From Fragilariopsis cylindrus CCMP1102 (lineage: Eukaryota > Bacillariophyta > Bacillariophyceae > Bacillariales > Bacillariaceae), in NCBI GenBank assembly GCA_900095095.1, contig FMBT01000366.1, forward strand, positions 62,001-126,000: DNA of 64,000 nucleotides. The letters are read 5' to 3'. A program made the position numbers and the translations under genes. Shown here one piece after another: positions 36,369-46,493 of this stretch. Each line of letters starts with the position of its first letter. Position 1 is the stretch's first letter. Below the pieces are notes generated by a model. That model searched no databases and was not told where the DNA came from. It saw only the letters and a program-made list of their open reading frames with translations.

Positions 36369-36464
36369 TGGGATTTTAAAGTTTTCGACTCACTCACTCT
36401 CCACGCCTTTATAGTGTCTCCTCGCAATAGCCCTGTGCGCAGATAGCGTTCGCTGGAGGAAGTA
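36247..36464. mobile_element. MITE 3, shorter relative, overlapping a coding end
   Basis: TA (36247-36248, 36463-36464) flanks TTTCCTCCAGCGAACGCTA...TAGCGTTCGCTGGAGGAAG. The inverted repeats continue to GCACAGGGCTAT/ATAGCCCTGTGC. The ends resemble MITEs 1 and 2 (CTTCCTCC, AACGCTAA), but the about 140-bp interior is different. Confidence 0.8.
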
Positions 36465-37492
36465 CGTATACAGCTGGAATGATAGATTATCGCATCGTCA
36501 CTCGGGATCGAATGAATCATGGATACCTTGTCGATGCTATTGTATTCAGGTCCATTTTGTCATTCCTACAAAAATACGATTGAACGTCAATAGTGCCATT
36601 CAATTTCCAGTACCGTTTTACTGTTGTTGTGACGAGGAAACGAGAGAATTTTGCATACTTCCCCACATAAAAGAATGGTTGGAGCGATCCCGTTTTATAG
36701 AATGTGTGAGGGCTTATTACTAGCTCGAGATATCTAGATATTACTTACTCGTATCAATTATTTGCACGCTAACAGAAGTTCTTTACGATTAAAAAAAACT
36801 CTTAAATAGAAAAACGGATAAAAAGTATTTATTGAAATTGGCTTTATTCGATTTTGCTACGTATTATTTGATAATTAAAAATATGCTCACTTTTTTCTGC
36901 AAGTGATTATCAAAATAGCCCGCCGAAAAACAACAATTTGTAGTCAAGATATAATGATCGGATAAATCCACAATTATGCTCATTCTTTCCACTTTCGGCG
37001 TTCCGAAAATGTTCAAGAACGCAATTCGAACGTGAACTTGTCCGCCGGCACAGCGTTGTCCGTTTATTCTTTCAAGTTTTCGATATCTTGTTTTAATTAG
37101 TAGTATGTTCCTTCACTTTTCGCAGCACCATTAAGTAGATTCAATACGTGGAGTTGAAGAGAGCGAAAAGGGCTCAGGTGAAGTGGGTGAGGTGATATAA
37201 ATGACCGCATGAAAATATGTCTTCACTAGAGTATTTTCACAATCGCCTCTTGTCAACAGATGTATCTCAGTATACCACCGCTAAGATAAATAAAATATAT
37301 TGTAATCACAAATACAGTCAATGTGAGTCCTTTGATATAGATTGATATTGTTACAAGCCATTTGATTCATGGCATACTTTATATCTCATAAAAGTTTTGC
37401 TTCCTCCTCTAACCATAACATCTACTATTACTTTGCTTCCATTTCTATCTCTATCTATACAAAAGGAACAGAAGAAACGAAAATAAATAGCA
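36465..37492. other. Intergenic region between the tandem paralogues
   Basis: AT-rich sequence with no gene seen. Confidence 0.5.
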
Positions 37493-39166
37493 ATGATACA
37501 ACGCCACTCGTCTTCATCGTCGATGTCGTCGCTACCGTCACTCTCGCCGTTATCATCATTATTGAAGAAACAAGGTATGCAAATACGGAGAGTCGATAAG
37601 GATAGCAATAGTAACGACTATGTCGGTACTAGCACTTCTTCCTCATGTAGTAACGCAGCAGGAGTAGCGATGCATAAACCCACAGACTTTACTGCACTGA
37701 ATTATTTTGTGGCAGATTTATCTCGCTTGTTCTTATCTCCTCCCATAGAAGAAGGAGAACATCAAACTACTAATTTTGACTGTAAAGGTGTTATTCAAAA
37801 GGCAATAGACGAAGCCGAAGAAGCGGATGCTGAAGTCCAAGACCATCATCATCAAAGATTTATTCTTGTTTGTGATAATGCTCGTGTTTTTGCTAATTCT
37901 CGTCCAAAGCAGCAGCAACAGCAACAGCAGCAATACTCATTGTCGTCAAATTCATTGAACACGTCATCGTCATCGACGACGGCAATGGGGATGGGAATGG
38001 TATCACAAAGATCTGTATCATTTTCTCCTCTAACAGACAGGAATAAGAAGAAGATGAACAAGAAGCAACACGATCGTTGGGTTTCGGATTGTAGTAGTAC
38101 CATTACACGTAGCTATGGTACGAGTAGTGGTAGCAGCAGAAGTTGTAAAAGTAGTAGTAGAACCAGCATTAGCACTACATCATCAGCAGGGACTGCGTCT
38201 ACAACTGGTAGTAACAATACTGTCCGAATACGAAGGAATAGTGTTGATTCGTGTTTGAATATCCCAAAAAGAAGCTGTGATGACTTTTCATCATCATTAT
38301 CTGCATCAGCAGCATCATCAGTAGGAATAATACAAAAATTACGTAAACCTGATTCGATTGAATTTACACAGGCAGATACAGCACAATATATTAACTACTG
38401 TCAAAACAAAAGTAGCAACAGTACTGATACTCGTCCTGGTCATAATCAACGAACACTTTCAGAATCATCTGATCATAATTTTTCTTGGCGCAACATCAAG
38501 GATAATACATCGAATCCATCACCACCACCACTCACAGCAGAAGAAGAAGAATCAATTCTATATGCTGCTACGACCCGTAACATCAATGGTAGTAGCAACA
38601 ACTGTAACAACAAATACGGTGCAACTACTACTACTACTACTACTACCACTGCTGGAGGACTCAATAATACTGATAATAATTGTAGGACACGTCGCACTTG
38701 TAGTGATCGTTTCTTTCTACTATCACCGGAGGTATTCGAACCATCATTATCAGAGGAATATTATCTACCTATCAGTGATTCTAGAAGTAATAGTAATTTT
38801 AGAAGAGCAAGATCTGCAGCAGATTCTTTATCTAAAGCATTAGGTGCTATGGCACCAAAAACATTATCATCATCAGCATCATCAAGAAGAAGAAGAAGAG
38901 ACAATAATAGTAATAATAATAACAAAACATCAGCATCAGCATCAACGAGAAGAGGAAGAAGAAACACCACAAACAATCAGAATGATAATATTAGTAAAAG
39001 TGATGCAGTTCAGGTATCATTATCATCCTCCATGGGCAGCTTACAACCACCATCACAACCAAAACTGCTGCACCGCGAACAACAACAACAACAACGACGT
39101 GCATCATTTGATACGGCACCAAAGATAGCTATAAGAGTAAGTAGTATTGAAAGAATCCAAGGGTGA
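37493..39166 (+). CDS. Unrecognised low-complexity protein, paralogue 2
   Basis: ATG 37493, 557 residues, intact. Ordered blocks shared with the gene at 35172: FVADLSRLFL (near residue 72), FILVCDNARVF (about 121), HDRWVSDC, DSCLNIPKRSC, DSIEFTQ and DHNFSWRN. Ser, Gln, Thr and Asn runs separate them, with a basic Arg-rich stretch near residues 460-490. The C-terminus RASFDTAPKIAIRVSSIERIQG minus its last two residues is not shared. No enzyme or structural domain is recognised. The IPKR and RR-S contexts could be docking or phosphorylation motifs (inference). Tandem arrangement indicates local duplication. Confidence 0.7.
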   Translation: MIQRHSSSSSMSSLPSLSPLSSLLKKQGMQIRRVDKDSNSNDYVGTSTSSSCSNAAGVAMHKPTDFTALNYFVADLSRLFLSPPIEEGEHQTTNFDCKGVIQKAIDEAEEADAEVQDHHHQRFILVCDNARVFANSRPKQQQQQQQQYSLSSNSLNTSSSSTTAMGMGMVSQRSVSFSPLTDRNKKKMNKKQHDRWVSDCSSTITRSYGTSSGSSRSCKSSSRTSISTTSSAGTASTTGSNNTVRIRRNSVDSCLNIPKRSCDDFSSSLSASAASSVGIIQKLRKPDSIEFTQADTAQYINYCQNKSSNSTDTRPGHNQRTLSESSDHNFSWRNIKDNTSNPSPPPLTAEEEESILYAATTRNINGSSNNCNNKYGATTTTTTTTTAGGLNNTDNNCRTRRTCSDRFFLLSPEVFEPSLSEEYYLPISDSRSNSNFRRARSAADSLSKALGAMAPKTLSSSASSRRRRRDNNSNNNNKTSASASTRRGRRNTTNNQNDNISKSDAVQVSLSSSMGSLQPPSQPKLLHREQQQQQRRASFDTAPKIAIRVSSIERIQG

Positions 39167-39939
39167 TATTGTATATTAAATAAGCAGCATCACTATACAA
39201 ACTAATTCATAAGAAGCAGCAGTAGCCATTGACAACATATAGATATACAGTTTACAGAGTAGAGTACAGTACTGCACTATAGGTAACACTCCGCACTAAC
39301 GTACAAGATATCAACTTATAGCTAATTTCTGCCCTTTCGATATCATTAGGCACTGGACAGAGCTATGTATGTAGAATTAGTACCAGTATCTGGGTGTTCG
39401 GTTCCGGATTTTTTTTAAGATATCTCTTATGTTAGTGTGGTGGAGTGTACTAGTAGTCAGTTAATTACTCGTACGTACGTACGCGCCTATAAAATAATTT
39501 GTAGTATGCATGAATATAGTATGTAGCATATATATGTAAGCTACAGTATGTATGTATGTATGTACGGTATGCATGTATGTACGGTATGTAAAATGTGAAT
39601 GAATTCAGTTACAGTACAGTACTGTATTTCTTTATTTTTATCTCTTTTTTTCTCTCGTTCGTTTTAAAGTGATAATGTATGTATGTATGTATAGAATATG
39701 TAGGATTATAGGACAACCGTATGTGTATAAGATAAATGAATGCAACTAAATTGGAAGTAGTACCTGGGAGCGGGAGCGGTACGGTACACGTACAAGTTCG
39801 CTTTCTTTCATTTTTATTTATTTTAAATTTATTGTTCTGACTTTTTATTCTTTGCTTTTCTCTTTTTGATTATAGTTTATTAAAGAATACAATATGCTGT
39901 TGTTGTTATTACATTATACGTATGTTTACGTATTATATT
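39167..39939. other. Intergenic region between convergent genes
   Basis: Contains GTAT/GTAC-rich simple repeats (about 39545-39590 and 39676-39692) and ACAGTAC palindromes. No gene seen. Confidence 0.5.
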
Positions 39940-41412
39940 TTAATTAAAATCACGATCCGGAAATAATTTGGGTGCAATTAATGTCCAACCATATAATGAT
40001 AATGCAAACCATTGTGCAATACCTAGTATAGCCATATTTACTTTCCCAATGGTTGGATTTGCGGCATTATGATTATTTGAGTCGTCGTTTGAGTCAGAAT
40101 CATCTGAGTCAACAAAGTGTCCATCCACTGTACCCCATCCTGTTAATATCATAGCCACATAACAGGAAATCAATGCTAATACAATATTTAATTTCCAGAC
40201 ATGATTTAATGAGGAACTTTCTGTTGTTCCTGTACTACTTCCAGTTGATACCATACCAGTTGTTGCTGCTACTTCACCATCCATTAATGGTATATCTAAA
40301 TTTAATTCTTGGCTAGACGCACCATCGTTAGTAGTTGGTAGAACAGCTTTTGCCGATTGAACACTTTCTGTCGTTAAACGTGTTTCGGCACTCCAGGACC
40401 ATCCGGTCCATATTAATGATATTGTTGTGAACAATAGTCCAATTGTGATACCCCAGATATCATTGGATCCTAATTGTGGATTACAGTCACCTTTTGGATT
40501 TGAGGATATAATACTAAAACATAAATAGATTGCATAGATTGATACCACACCGGATGTTAATAAGGAACCTTCTGTACCACTGAGTTGTATAGCAGTGATT
40601 GCGATAATACCCAGCAATGTCAAAGTAATCACCCATGTATTACCAGCACAACCACCTTCACCGTGTCCAGTATAATGTGAATACATAAATCCAATACAAA
40701 TTACACAGGTGGTATATAATGACACACATATACCCACAATACCATGTAACCAATTCGACCCGCTACCAAAAGATAATCGATCTGATTCACATGATTTTTC
40801 TACCCAATCATCATTCCAATTATAAGCCACATCAATTAAAATAATTTGTTGTAATATTACAAATAAAAATGCACCCAATCGTGCTAACCATAAATAATAA
40901 CTGGTAAAGATTGGTCCATTCGAGATAAATATACTTATTAACAGACTAAATCCAAAAATAGTATATTTAGCGGGCCATGCTTCACGATTTAATTTCGGTG
41001 AATATTTTGTAGCAATGGCATTAATCAAGAAGTAAAATGTACTCAAGCAAGTTGGACGGAAGACACCAGCATTACCAGCACATTGTTCCACTAATTTCAT
41101 GGAATTATCATGATCAAATTCATCATAATACTGTCCACATGTCCCGTCTTCATCAAACCACGCATTATGAATATGGGATGATATACCTGGTATCCATTTC
41201 AAAATTTTCCAAAAACCACCATCTTTATTAATAATGGAGGGACCAATGGAATATTGAAATAATAAAGAGGTGGCAATGACAATTGCTAATAATAAGACCG
41301 AACGTTTTCGTCCCGTAGTACCAATATCCGAGGTACCAAAACAGGTATTACATAATGACGACGATGCGGTACAACAACAATAGAGTGCTGCTAAACTTAA
41401 TGTTTGTCCCAT
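39940..41412 (-). CDS. Serine incorporator (SERINC/TDE1 family) membrane protein
   Basis: Intact single-exon ORF of 490 residues from ATG 41412, close to the usual SERINC length. The N-terminal Cys-rich AALYCCCTASSSLCNTC is a family hallmark. About ten or eleven hydrophobic segments follow. Family-like motifs include GVFRPTCLSTFYFLINAIA, then NGPIFTSYYLWLARLGAFLF and YAIYLCFSIISSNP. A Ser/Thr-rich acidic loop precedes the last helices (MAILGIAQWFALSLYGWTL). SERINC proteins sit in the endomembrane system and plasma membrane. They were named for serine incorporation into lipids and have more recently been linked to lipid scrambling. Confidence 0.9.
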   Translation of the reverse strand: MGQTLSLAALYCCCTASSSLCNTCFGTSDIGTTGRKRSVLLLAIVIATSLLFQYSIGPSIINKDGGFWKILKWIPGISSHIHNAWFDEDGTCGQYYDEFDHDNSMKLVEQCAGNAGVFRPTCLSTFYFLINAIATKYSPKLNREAWPAKYTIFGFSLLISIFISNGPIFTSYYLWLARLGAFLFVILQQIILIDVAYNWNDDWVEKSCESDRLSFGSGSNWLHGIVGICVSLYTTCVICIGFMYSHYTGHGEGGCAGNTWVITLTLLGIIAITAIQLSGTEGSLLTSGVVSIYAIYLCFSIISSNPKGDCNPQLGSNDIWGITIGLLFTTISLIWTGWSWSAETRLTTESVQSAKAVLPTTNDGASSQELNLDIPLMDGEVAATTGMVSTGSSTGTTESSSLNHVWKLNIVLALISCYVAMILTGWGTVDGHFVDSDDSDSNDDSNNHNAANPTIGKVNMAILGIAQWFALSLYGWTLIAPKLFPDRDFN

Positions 41413-42443
41413 ACTGTAATGTTTTTATTTTTTAAGATCGATTTAGCAGCAGAAAGAGTAAGTAAAACGAACGAACGCTAACAATGTTGTTAGTTTCTCT
41501 TTTGTTGAAACTAAGGGTACTCTTGCTGTTGTTGGATGTTGCTGCTGTTTTCTTGTATCGTATAATCGACTTATGATCGTGTTCAATCGTATCTCTGTTC
41601 CTTTCTTTTTGTGTCTTTGATATGAGCGAAGAAAGATTAATGTTCCATTTCACGTGACACGACGCTTTTTGTGAATAGGATTTTTTGAAAAGGGACGAGC
41701 TATTTTTTCAAAAAAAATAATTGTCGATTGGGTCGTGCTGTTGCTTTTTTCAATTAGCTATTGTGAATGCATACTGTAGTTAGTTAGTACTGGAATAGTG
41801 TTTCTTCCGTTCCTTTCACGTCAATTTGCTTTTATTTTATTCGATTTTCGTCGTCGAGTCGAGTCGCGCCAGTCGTGGATATGTGAGTCGAGTGAGTCGA
41901 GTCATTCGAGATTCGCAACAAACATGTCGTACCCGTAATACACCATATCTTGAGCTAACTAAACGAACAAAGAAACAAAACATAAAATGCCGCGTGGAAC
42001 CATCTACTTCGTTTATTTTATACATCGTCCTATTACATATTTTACAGTACTAGTACATACATTATCACTTTAAAACGAATGAAAAAGAGATAAAAATAGA
42101 GAAATAACTGAATTCATAGGTCCTACAAGTATTGTACTGTATATTGTACTCCTTTTTTTTAAATTTATATGTAATAACTATTATATTTTTACGTTCGTTC
42201 ATTCACTCATTCATTGGTTCATATAGTATTGCATGTATTCCCTTTTTTTTATAGATCAATAGACATTTTTTCTTTCTTTGTTTCAATTATAATAACTTAG
42301 TACTCTTTTGTTATAATTTTTGTTGGTTGTTTTATTTTGTTGTTATACATATATTATATCCTGTTCAATTTTTCTTCTTTTTCTTCTTTTTTCTTCTTCT
42401 TCTTCTTCTTCGTTAAAATTGAATAGATAAATAAATCTATCCT
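41413..42443. other. Intergenic region with a promoter-like repeat and a TTC tract
   Basis: Upstream of the serine incorporator and downstream of the secreted barrel protein. Contains GAGTCGAG-rich sequence at 41870-42003 that partly recurs at 44738-44850, and a TTC microsatellite at 42391-42411. No gene seen. Confidence 0.5.
41870..42003 (+). repeat. Direct repeat, copy 1 (partner at 44738-44850)
   Basis: GAGTCGAGTCATTCGAGATTCGCAAC minus its last six bases opens the copy, and AAACGAACAAAGAAACAAAA with a following AAATGC..GGAACCA block closes it. Both blocks recur in order at 44738-44850, with a different middle. Confidence 0.55.
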
Positions 42444-43915
42444 TTAAATTGCTTTAGGTCCCAATGGTAAACGTTGATTAGTAGTTAGAAAGATTTTCTG
42501 CACGATAACACCAGTATCTTTTCCAAAGAATGATGTTGTTGGTTGTGGTTGTGGTTGTGGTGGTGGTATTGGTATTGGTTGTGGTATTGGTATTGGTGGT
42601 GGTGGTGGGTCGTCGTCGAAATTAAGTGGTAAATCGTCGTCTCGAGGTGGTCGTGGAAATGGTGGTGGTGGTTGTACTGATGGTGTAACAGATGGTTGTG
42701 CTGATGTTGATGGTTGTACTGATGTTGATGGTTGTACTGACGTTGATGGTTGTACTGATGGTTGTGATGATGATGTTGGTTGTTCTGATGGTTGTGCGGA
42801 TGCTGAAGGTTGTGCTGTTGGTCTATTTGTTGGTTCATCTGTTAATGTTGGGGATGATGTTGGTGATTCAGTTGTAATTACTATCGGGAATTCACTACGT
42901 TGCGCGACGGTAATTAAATCAAATGAACCCTTAATACCATTATATCGTCCTATACCACCAAAGACAAATCCTGGAAAGGATGGGGGGAGTGCAAATCGAC
43001 CATTTATATCACCACTACTGCCACTGCCCTGTTCAGGATTGAGGACGCCATTGTTTTGGACGTTCACCAAGAACATGCGTTTTTGTGATAATGGTGAGAA
43101 ATTAAATCGTGTTCCTGCATAGATATGAACACAATCAGTTGGACTGCCCAAACATAAATCATAAAAGCAACTGTGTGAAATGATCTTGGTGATAGTTTTT
43201 GCATTAGTAACTGTACATTTTCCGCCAAATGTAAAATCATCATCAATTACTGGGACAGTTTTGGGTTGTAATACCTCAGCTTGTTCAGCAAGAAAACCAG
43301 ATAGAAATTTCGGTACAAGTTCGACCGAACTTGTTCGGTACACACCACCAGATGAGATAAAATATGATCCTTGGAATGAGATCCTATCTGTGATGTGATG
43401 TGATGTGATGAATATAAAAATGGAGATGAAGATGAGGATGTTGTATAAGAGGAAGTAGAAGAACAGAAACAGAAATAGACTAGGCAATAGGAATCGTGTG
43501 ACATCATTTCGGCGTGCACAACAAAACGAATACTGCACATCATCCAACTCGTAAAAACGAAAACAAATCGACAGAACAAGCGTTTTCACCTACCTTGAAT
43601 GGTCGGTGGATCAACAAGAGTAACATCTTTAGGAGAAGTAACAACAGTATATGCGCGAGTGAAGATCATTTCCTCCTTTTCCTTGTTGTAAATCCTGATA
43701 CGGTCGGGAGGTGCAAGTTGACGTTCCGAATCAGGTCTTCGAACGAGTATTCTTCCAGCGCTGGCGGCCTGATTCTTCTTGTTGGCGTTATTGTCAGTCG
43801 TCGATTCAGCAGCGGCAGTAGCGGCAACAATAGAGCTGAAACCGACTGTTACCAACACAATAAGACAAATAATCTTATAGATCGGTCGAGTCATCATCAT
43901 CATCGTAGTCATCAT
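42444..43915 (-). CDS. Secreted protein: dirigent/AOC-like barrel plus Pro/Ser/Thr-rich tail
   Basis: ATG 43915 begins a Met-rich N-terminus and signal peptide (IICLIVLVTVGFSSIVAATAA). A 206-nt phase-1 intron (43388-43593) joins PPTIQ-D to RISFQGSYF. Total 421 residues. The globular part (about residues 60-255) ends in GGIGRYNGIKGSFDLITV, which resembles the GGTGxYxGxxG signature of dirigent/allene oxide cyclase beta-barrels; it contains paired Cys. The tail has PTSSPTLTDEPTNRPT, repeated QPSTSVQPS units, then PPPP/IPIPQPIPIPPPQP. Such stalks in diatoms are typical of cell-surface or wall proteins. The function is inferred only from this layout; no enzymatic residue can be assigned. Confidence 0.65.
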
Positions 43916-44737
43916 AATCAACTATCTCGTGTTGGAAAAAATTATCGGCAAGTTACCCTATTTTATTTGTGTGTGAGTGTGGTGCTCGTCTGTGTGATAT
44001 GAGTGAGCGGGGGTAAGCTTTAATCCAATGCGAAATACGAAACAGCGCCAGGATATCATGAGTAAGTTACGTCCTCTGGTTCACAATAAATGTCACGTGT
44101 TTTACCGCGAGTGCTAATTACCAGCCACACATTAATTAACCTCATATCTTTTATTGACTACTACACCGATTTGTCGCGTCAAAAATAGGATCTTCTTTTG
44201 TGGTTCTGCATCGCAACAGGAGACCAACATCAGCAACACATATCCTAAATAAATTGGCGCTTTTTTTGTTTGAATTGTTGCCTTTTCATCGGAATATTAA
44301 GATTAAATAAAATTAAATAATGAGAATAACGTTCCTAACTGTTAGGTAGAGTGAAACTCCGATGACATACCATAGCACGAACGGCGATATATAACAAAGA
44401 ACACTTGGTATTAATAATGGCCGTACGTTGACATTTAACGTGAACCAGAGGACAAAGCATAAAACATCCGAAAAAGAAAAAAATTATCAATCTAATTGTG
44501 TAAGTAATTAAACATTTCTATCAGTCCCCCTACTCGCGTGGAGGGCAGTGTGAAGAACTATGTCCTCCACGCGCCCAGTACGTCAGAGTTACTTATGGAT
44601 CCGAATGATTAATTATGCAACCACTCGCCGAGCTCAATCTCTTTCGAAAGTTCTCTTTTGTTGTATTAGCGCGTCAGAGTTACGTAGATCAATTAGAAAA
44701 AAACAACTCGCTGAGCTCAATATCTTTTCGAAAAGAT

Positions 44738-44850
44738 ATATGAGTCGAGTCAGTCATTCGAGGTTCGCAACTCGTGATTGGGCGTCACAATCACAATTCC
44801 GCACAACAAACGAACAAACAAAACAAAACACAAAATGCGGGGGAACCACT
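44738..44850 (+). repeat. Direct repeat, copy 2 (partner at 41870-42003)
   Basis: GAGTCGAGTCAGTCATTCGA, then TTCGCAAC, and later AAACGAACAAACAAAACAAA with AAATGC..GGAACCA, in the same order and orientation as copy 1. The pair brackets the secreted barrel-protein gene. Confidence 0.55.
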
Positions 44851-44876
44851 ACCCACACAATAATTATAAGTAGCCG

Positions 44877-44877
<1 letters not shown>

Positions 44878-44919
<42 letters not shown>

Positions 44920-44920
44920 C
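44878..44920 (+). repeat. CAA trinucleotide microsatellite
   Basis: About 14 uninterrupted CAA units, 60 bp upstream of the start codon at 44980. Confidence 0.95.
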
Positions 44921-44979
44921 GAAGAATCGAGGAAGAATCAAAGAATAAAGGATCCAATACCGTATGACCAAGAGTAAGA

Positions 44980-45555
44980 ATGTCGAACTTTACGTTTCAA
45001 CCTCCTACACCTACACCATCATCCTATCATGATACAAGTACTAGTAATTATTATGAAGGGAATATACAATTAATGGAGGCACGATATTTAGAATTATGTT
45101 CCTCAATACGTGCATTGTATCGTTCCATTAATGATATACGTGAATTTATAACCACTACTAATGACGATAACGATAGTACTAATACTGATGACAATGATAG
45201 TAATAATGACGACAACGACGACAATAATTGTAATAATGATTTTATAGATGCAATAAATGAAAATATTTTGTTATTTCAGAAACAACGTTTCGAATTATAT
45301 AATATAGTGAATGGAATGAATAATTTAAATACTAAAATTATGGATGTACCAGATGATATATATATTATGGTTGTCGATAACGATAGCAATAACGATGCTG
45401 CTACGACTGCTACTACTACTACTGCTATTAGTAGTGTTACTGCTGCCATCGCCGCCGCCACTATCAATACTACTACTACTACTGCTGCAACTACTAATAC
45501 TACTAATACTAGAGAAGACGACAACGACAATTCACAACAAGGGTTTCACTTGTAA
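44980..45555 (+). CDS. Small unknown protein with helical core
   Basis: ATG 44980, 191 residues. Two helical, heptad-like stretches (QLMEARYLELCSSIRALYR and DFIDAINENILLFQKQRFEL) flank an Asn/Asp-rich loop. The DFxDAIxEN..xxxKxRxEL pattern resembles a small helical module in short eukaryotic proteins, but I cannot name the family. The C-terminus is Thr/Ala/Asn low complexity encoded by ACT/GCT repeats. Confidence 0.5.
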   Translation: MSNFTFQPPTPTPSSYHDTSTSNYYEGNIQLMEARYLELCSSIRALYRSINDIREFITTTNDDNDSTNTDDNDSNNDDNDDNNCNNDFIDAINENILLFQKQRFELYNIVNGMNNLNTKIMDVPDDIYIMVVDNDSNNDAATTATTTTAISSVTAAIAAATINTTTTTAATTNTTNTREDDNDNSQQGFHL

Positions 45556-46493
45556 TAGTATTATTATAGATGCAAATATGATATGATTTGAAGGAAGTAG
45601 AAGAAGCAGAAAAGAAAAAGAGACATGATTTGAAGGAAGAAGAAGACGACGAAAAAAGAGACATCGCATCGCATATTCCACACCGAATATCAATTTATCT
45701 TCAAGACGATAGATGATAGATGATGATCATAACAAATCCAAATCGGAATCGAAATCAAAATCAATATCAAACGGTACTGCAGTATTATTTACTACTATAT
45801 TGTACTTCCAGTGAATTCACATGAAGTAGTATACTATATGTATCATATAGAAAAATTTCAATACGATTGGACTAATGTATTTTTAGTAGAAAGACTACAT
45901 ATTTTTTTTTCCATAACGATAATATTTCTTTAGGTTGTTTGTTTTATTATGTATGGAATGTAAGAGATGTGCGTCGATATTGCTCCACGCCATATTCGGT
46001 TTCGATTGACTGCTGTGCATTGGTAGTCTCCCTCTTGTGTTCTTGTGCATTGTTAGTCTCCCTCTTGTGTTCTTGTTGATATATGCTGTCTAGTATCCTA
46101 TTCTCTCTCTCTCTCTCTACAGATAGGAAATATACCCTATATCGGGGCTGCAAGATGCAACTAGATACACCGACATACACCATTTCCACGGCTAGGTGTT
46201 AATATCTCTCTATGACATGTGATGTTGGGACTAGAAATTAAACAGTCTTATCTACTTGAAAAGTGGCACAGCTACCGTATAGAAACTATCGAAAAAGAGT
46301 AATACTGTAAAATGCCATTTGGGTGCTTTTCATTAGTTGTTAGCGTTTCATATTCATTCCACTGCTTCTGTGCAGTAAGTAGTAAGTCCTACCTCAAGGC
46401 AAACTTCGGTAGCTAGAGAACACGTTCTCAATTGGGTACCACAACTTCGTGCGAACGGTTCTGATCTTAGAAGGTCTAGCATCATCTTTTAAA
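45556..46493. other. Intergenic region with a 30-bp tandem duplication
   Basis: Two adjacent 30-bp copies (46015-46044 and 46045-46074), one mismatch, containing TAGTCTCCCTCTTGTGTTCT. A CT tract follows at about 46102-46118. No gene seen. Confidence 0.6.

Larger units (their letters stand above)
43916..44979. other. Intergenic region with nested repeats
   Basis: Holds a perfect 10-bp inverted repeat (CGCGTGGAGG 44535-44544, CCTCCACGCG 44564-44573), a degenerate tandem duplication (44581-44650 and 44672-44733, sharing CGTCAGAGTTAC and GAGCTCAAT), the second direct repeat copy and a CAA tract. A 136-codon frame here encodes mostly poly-Gln and is not supported. Confidence 0.5.

Noticed and set aside
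38358-38843. 161-codon alternative-frame ORF in paralogue 2
   Set aside because: Out-of-frame reading of repeat-rich coding sequence with no domain.
44560-44967. 136-codon ORF with poly-Gln upstream of the 44980 gene
   Set aside because: Opens over tandem repeats and a CAA microsatellite; more likely upstream or 5' UTR sequence.
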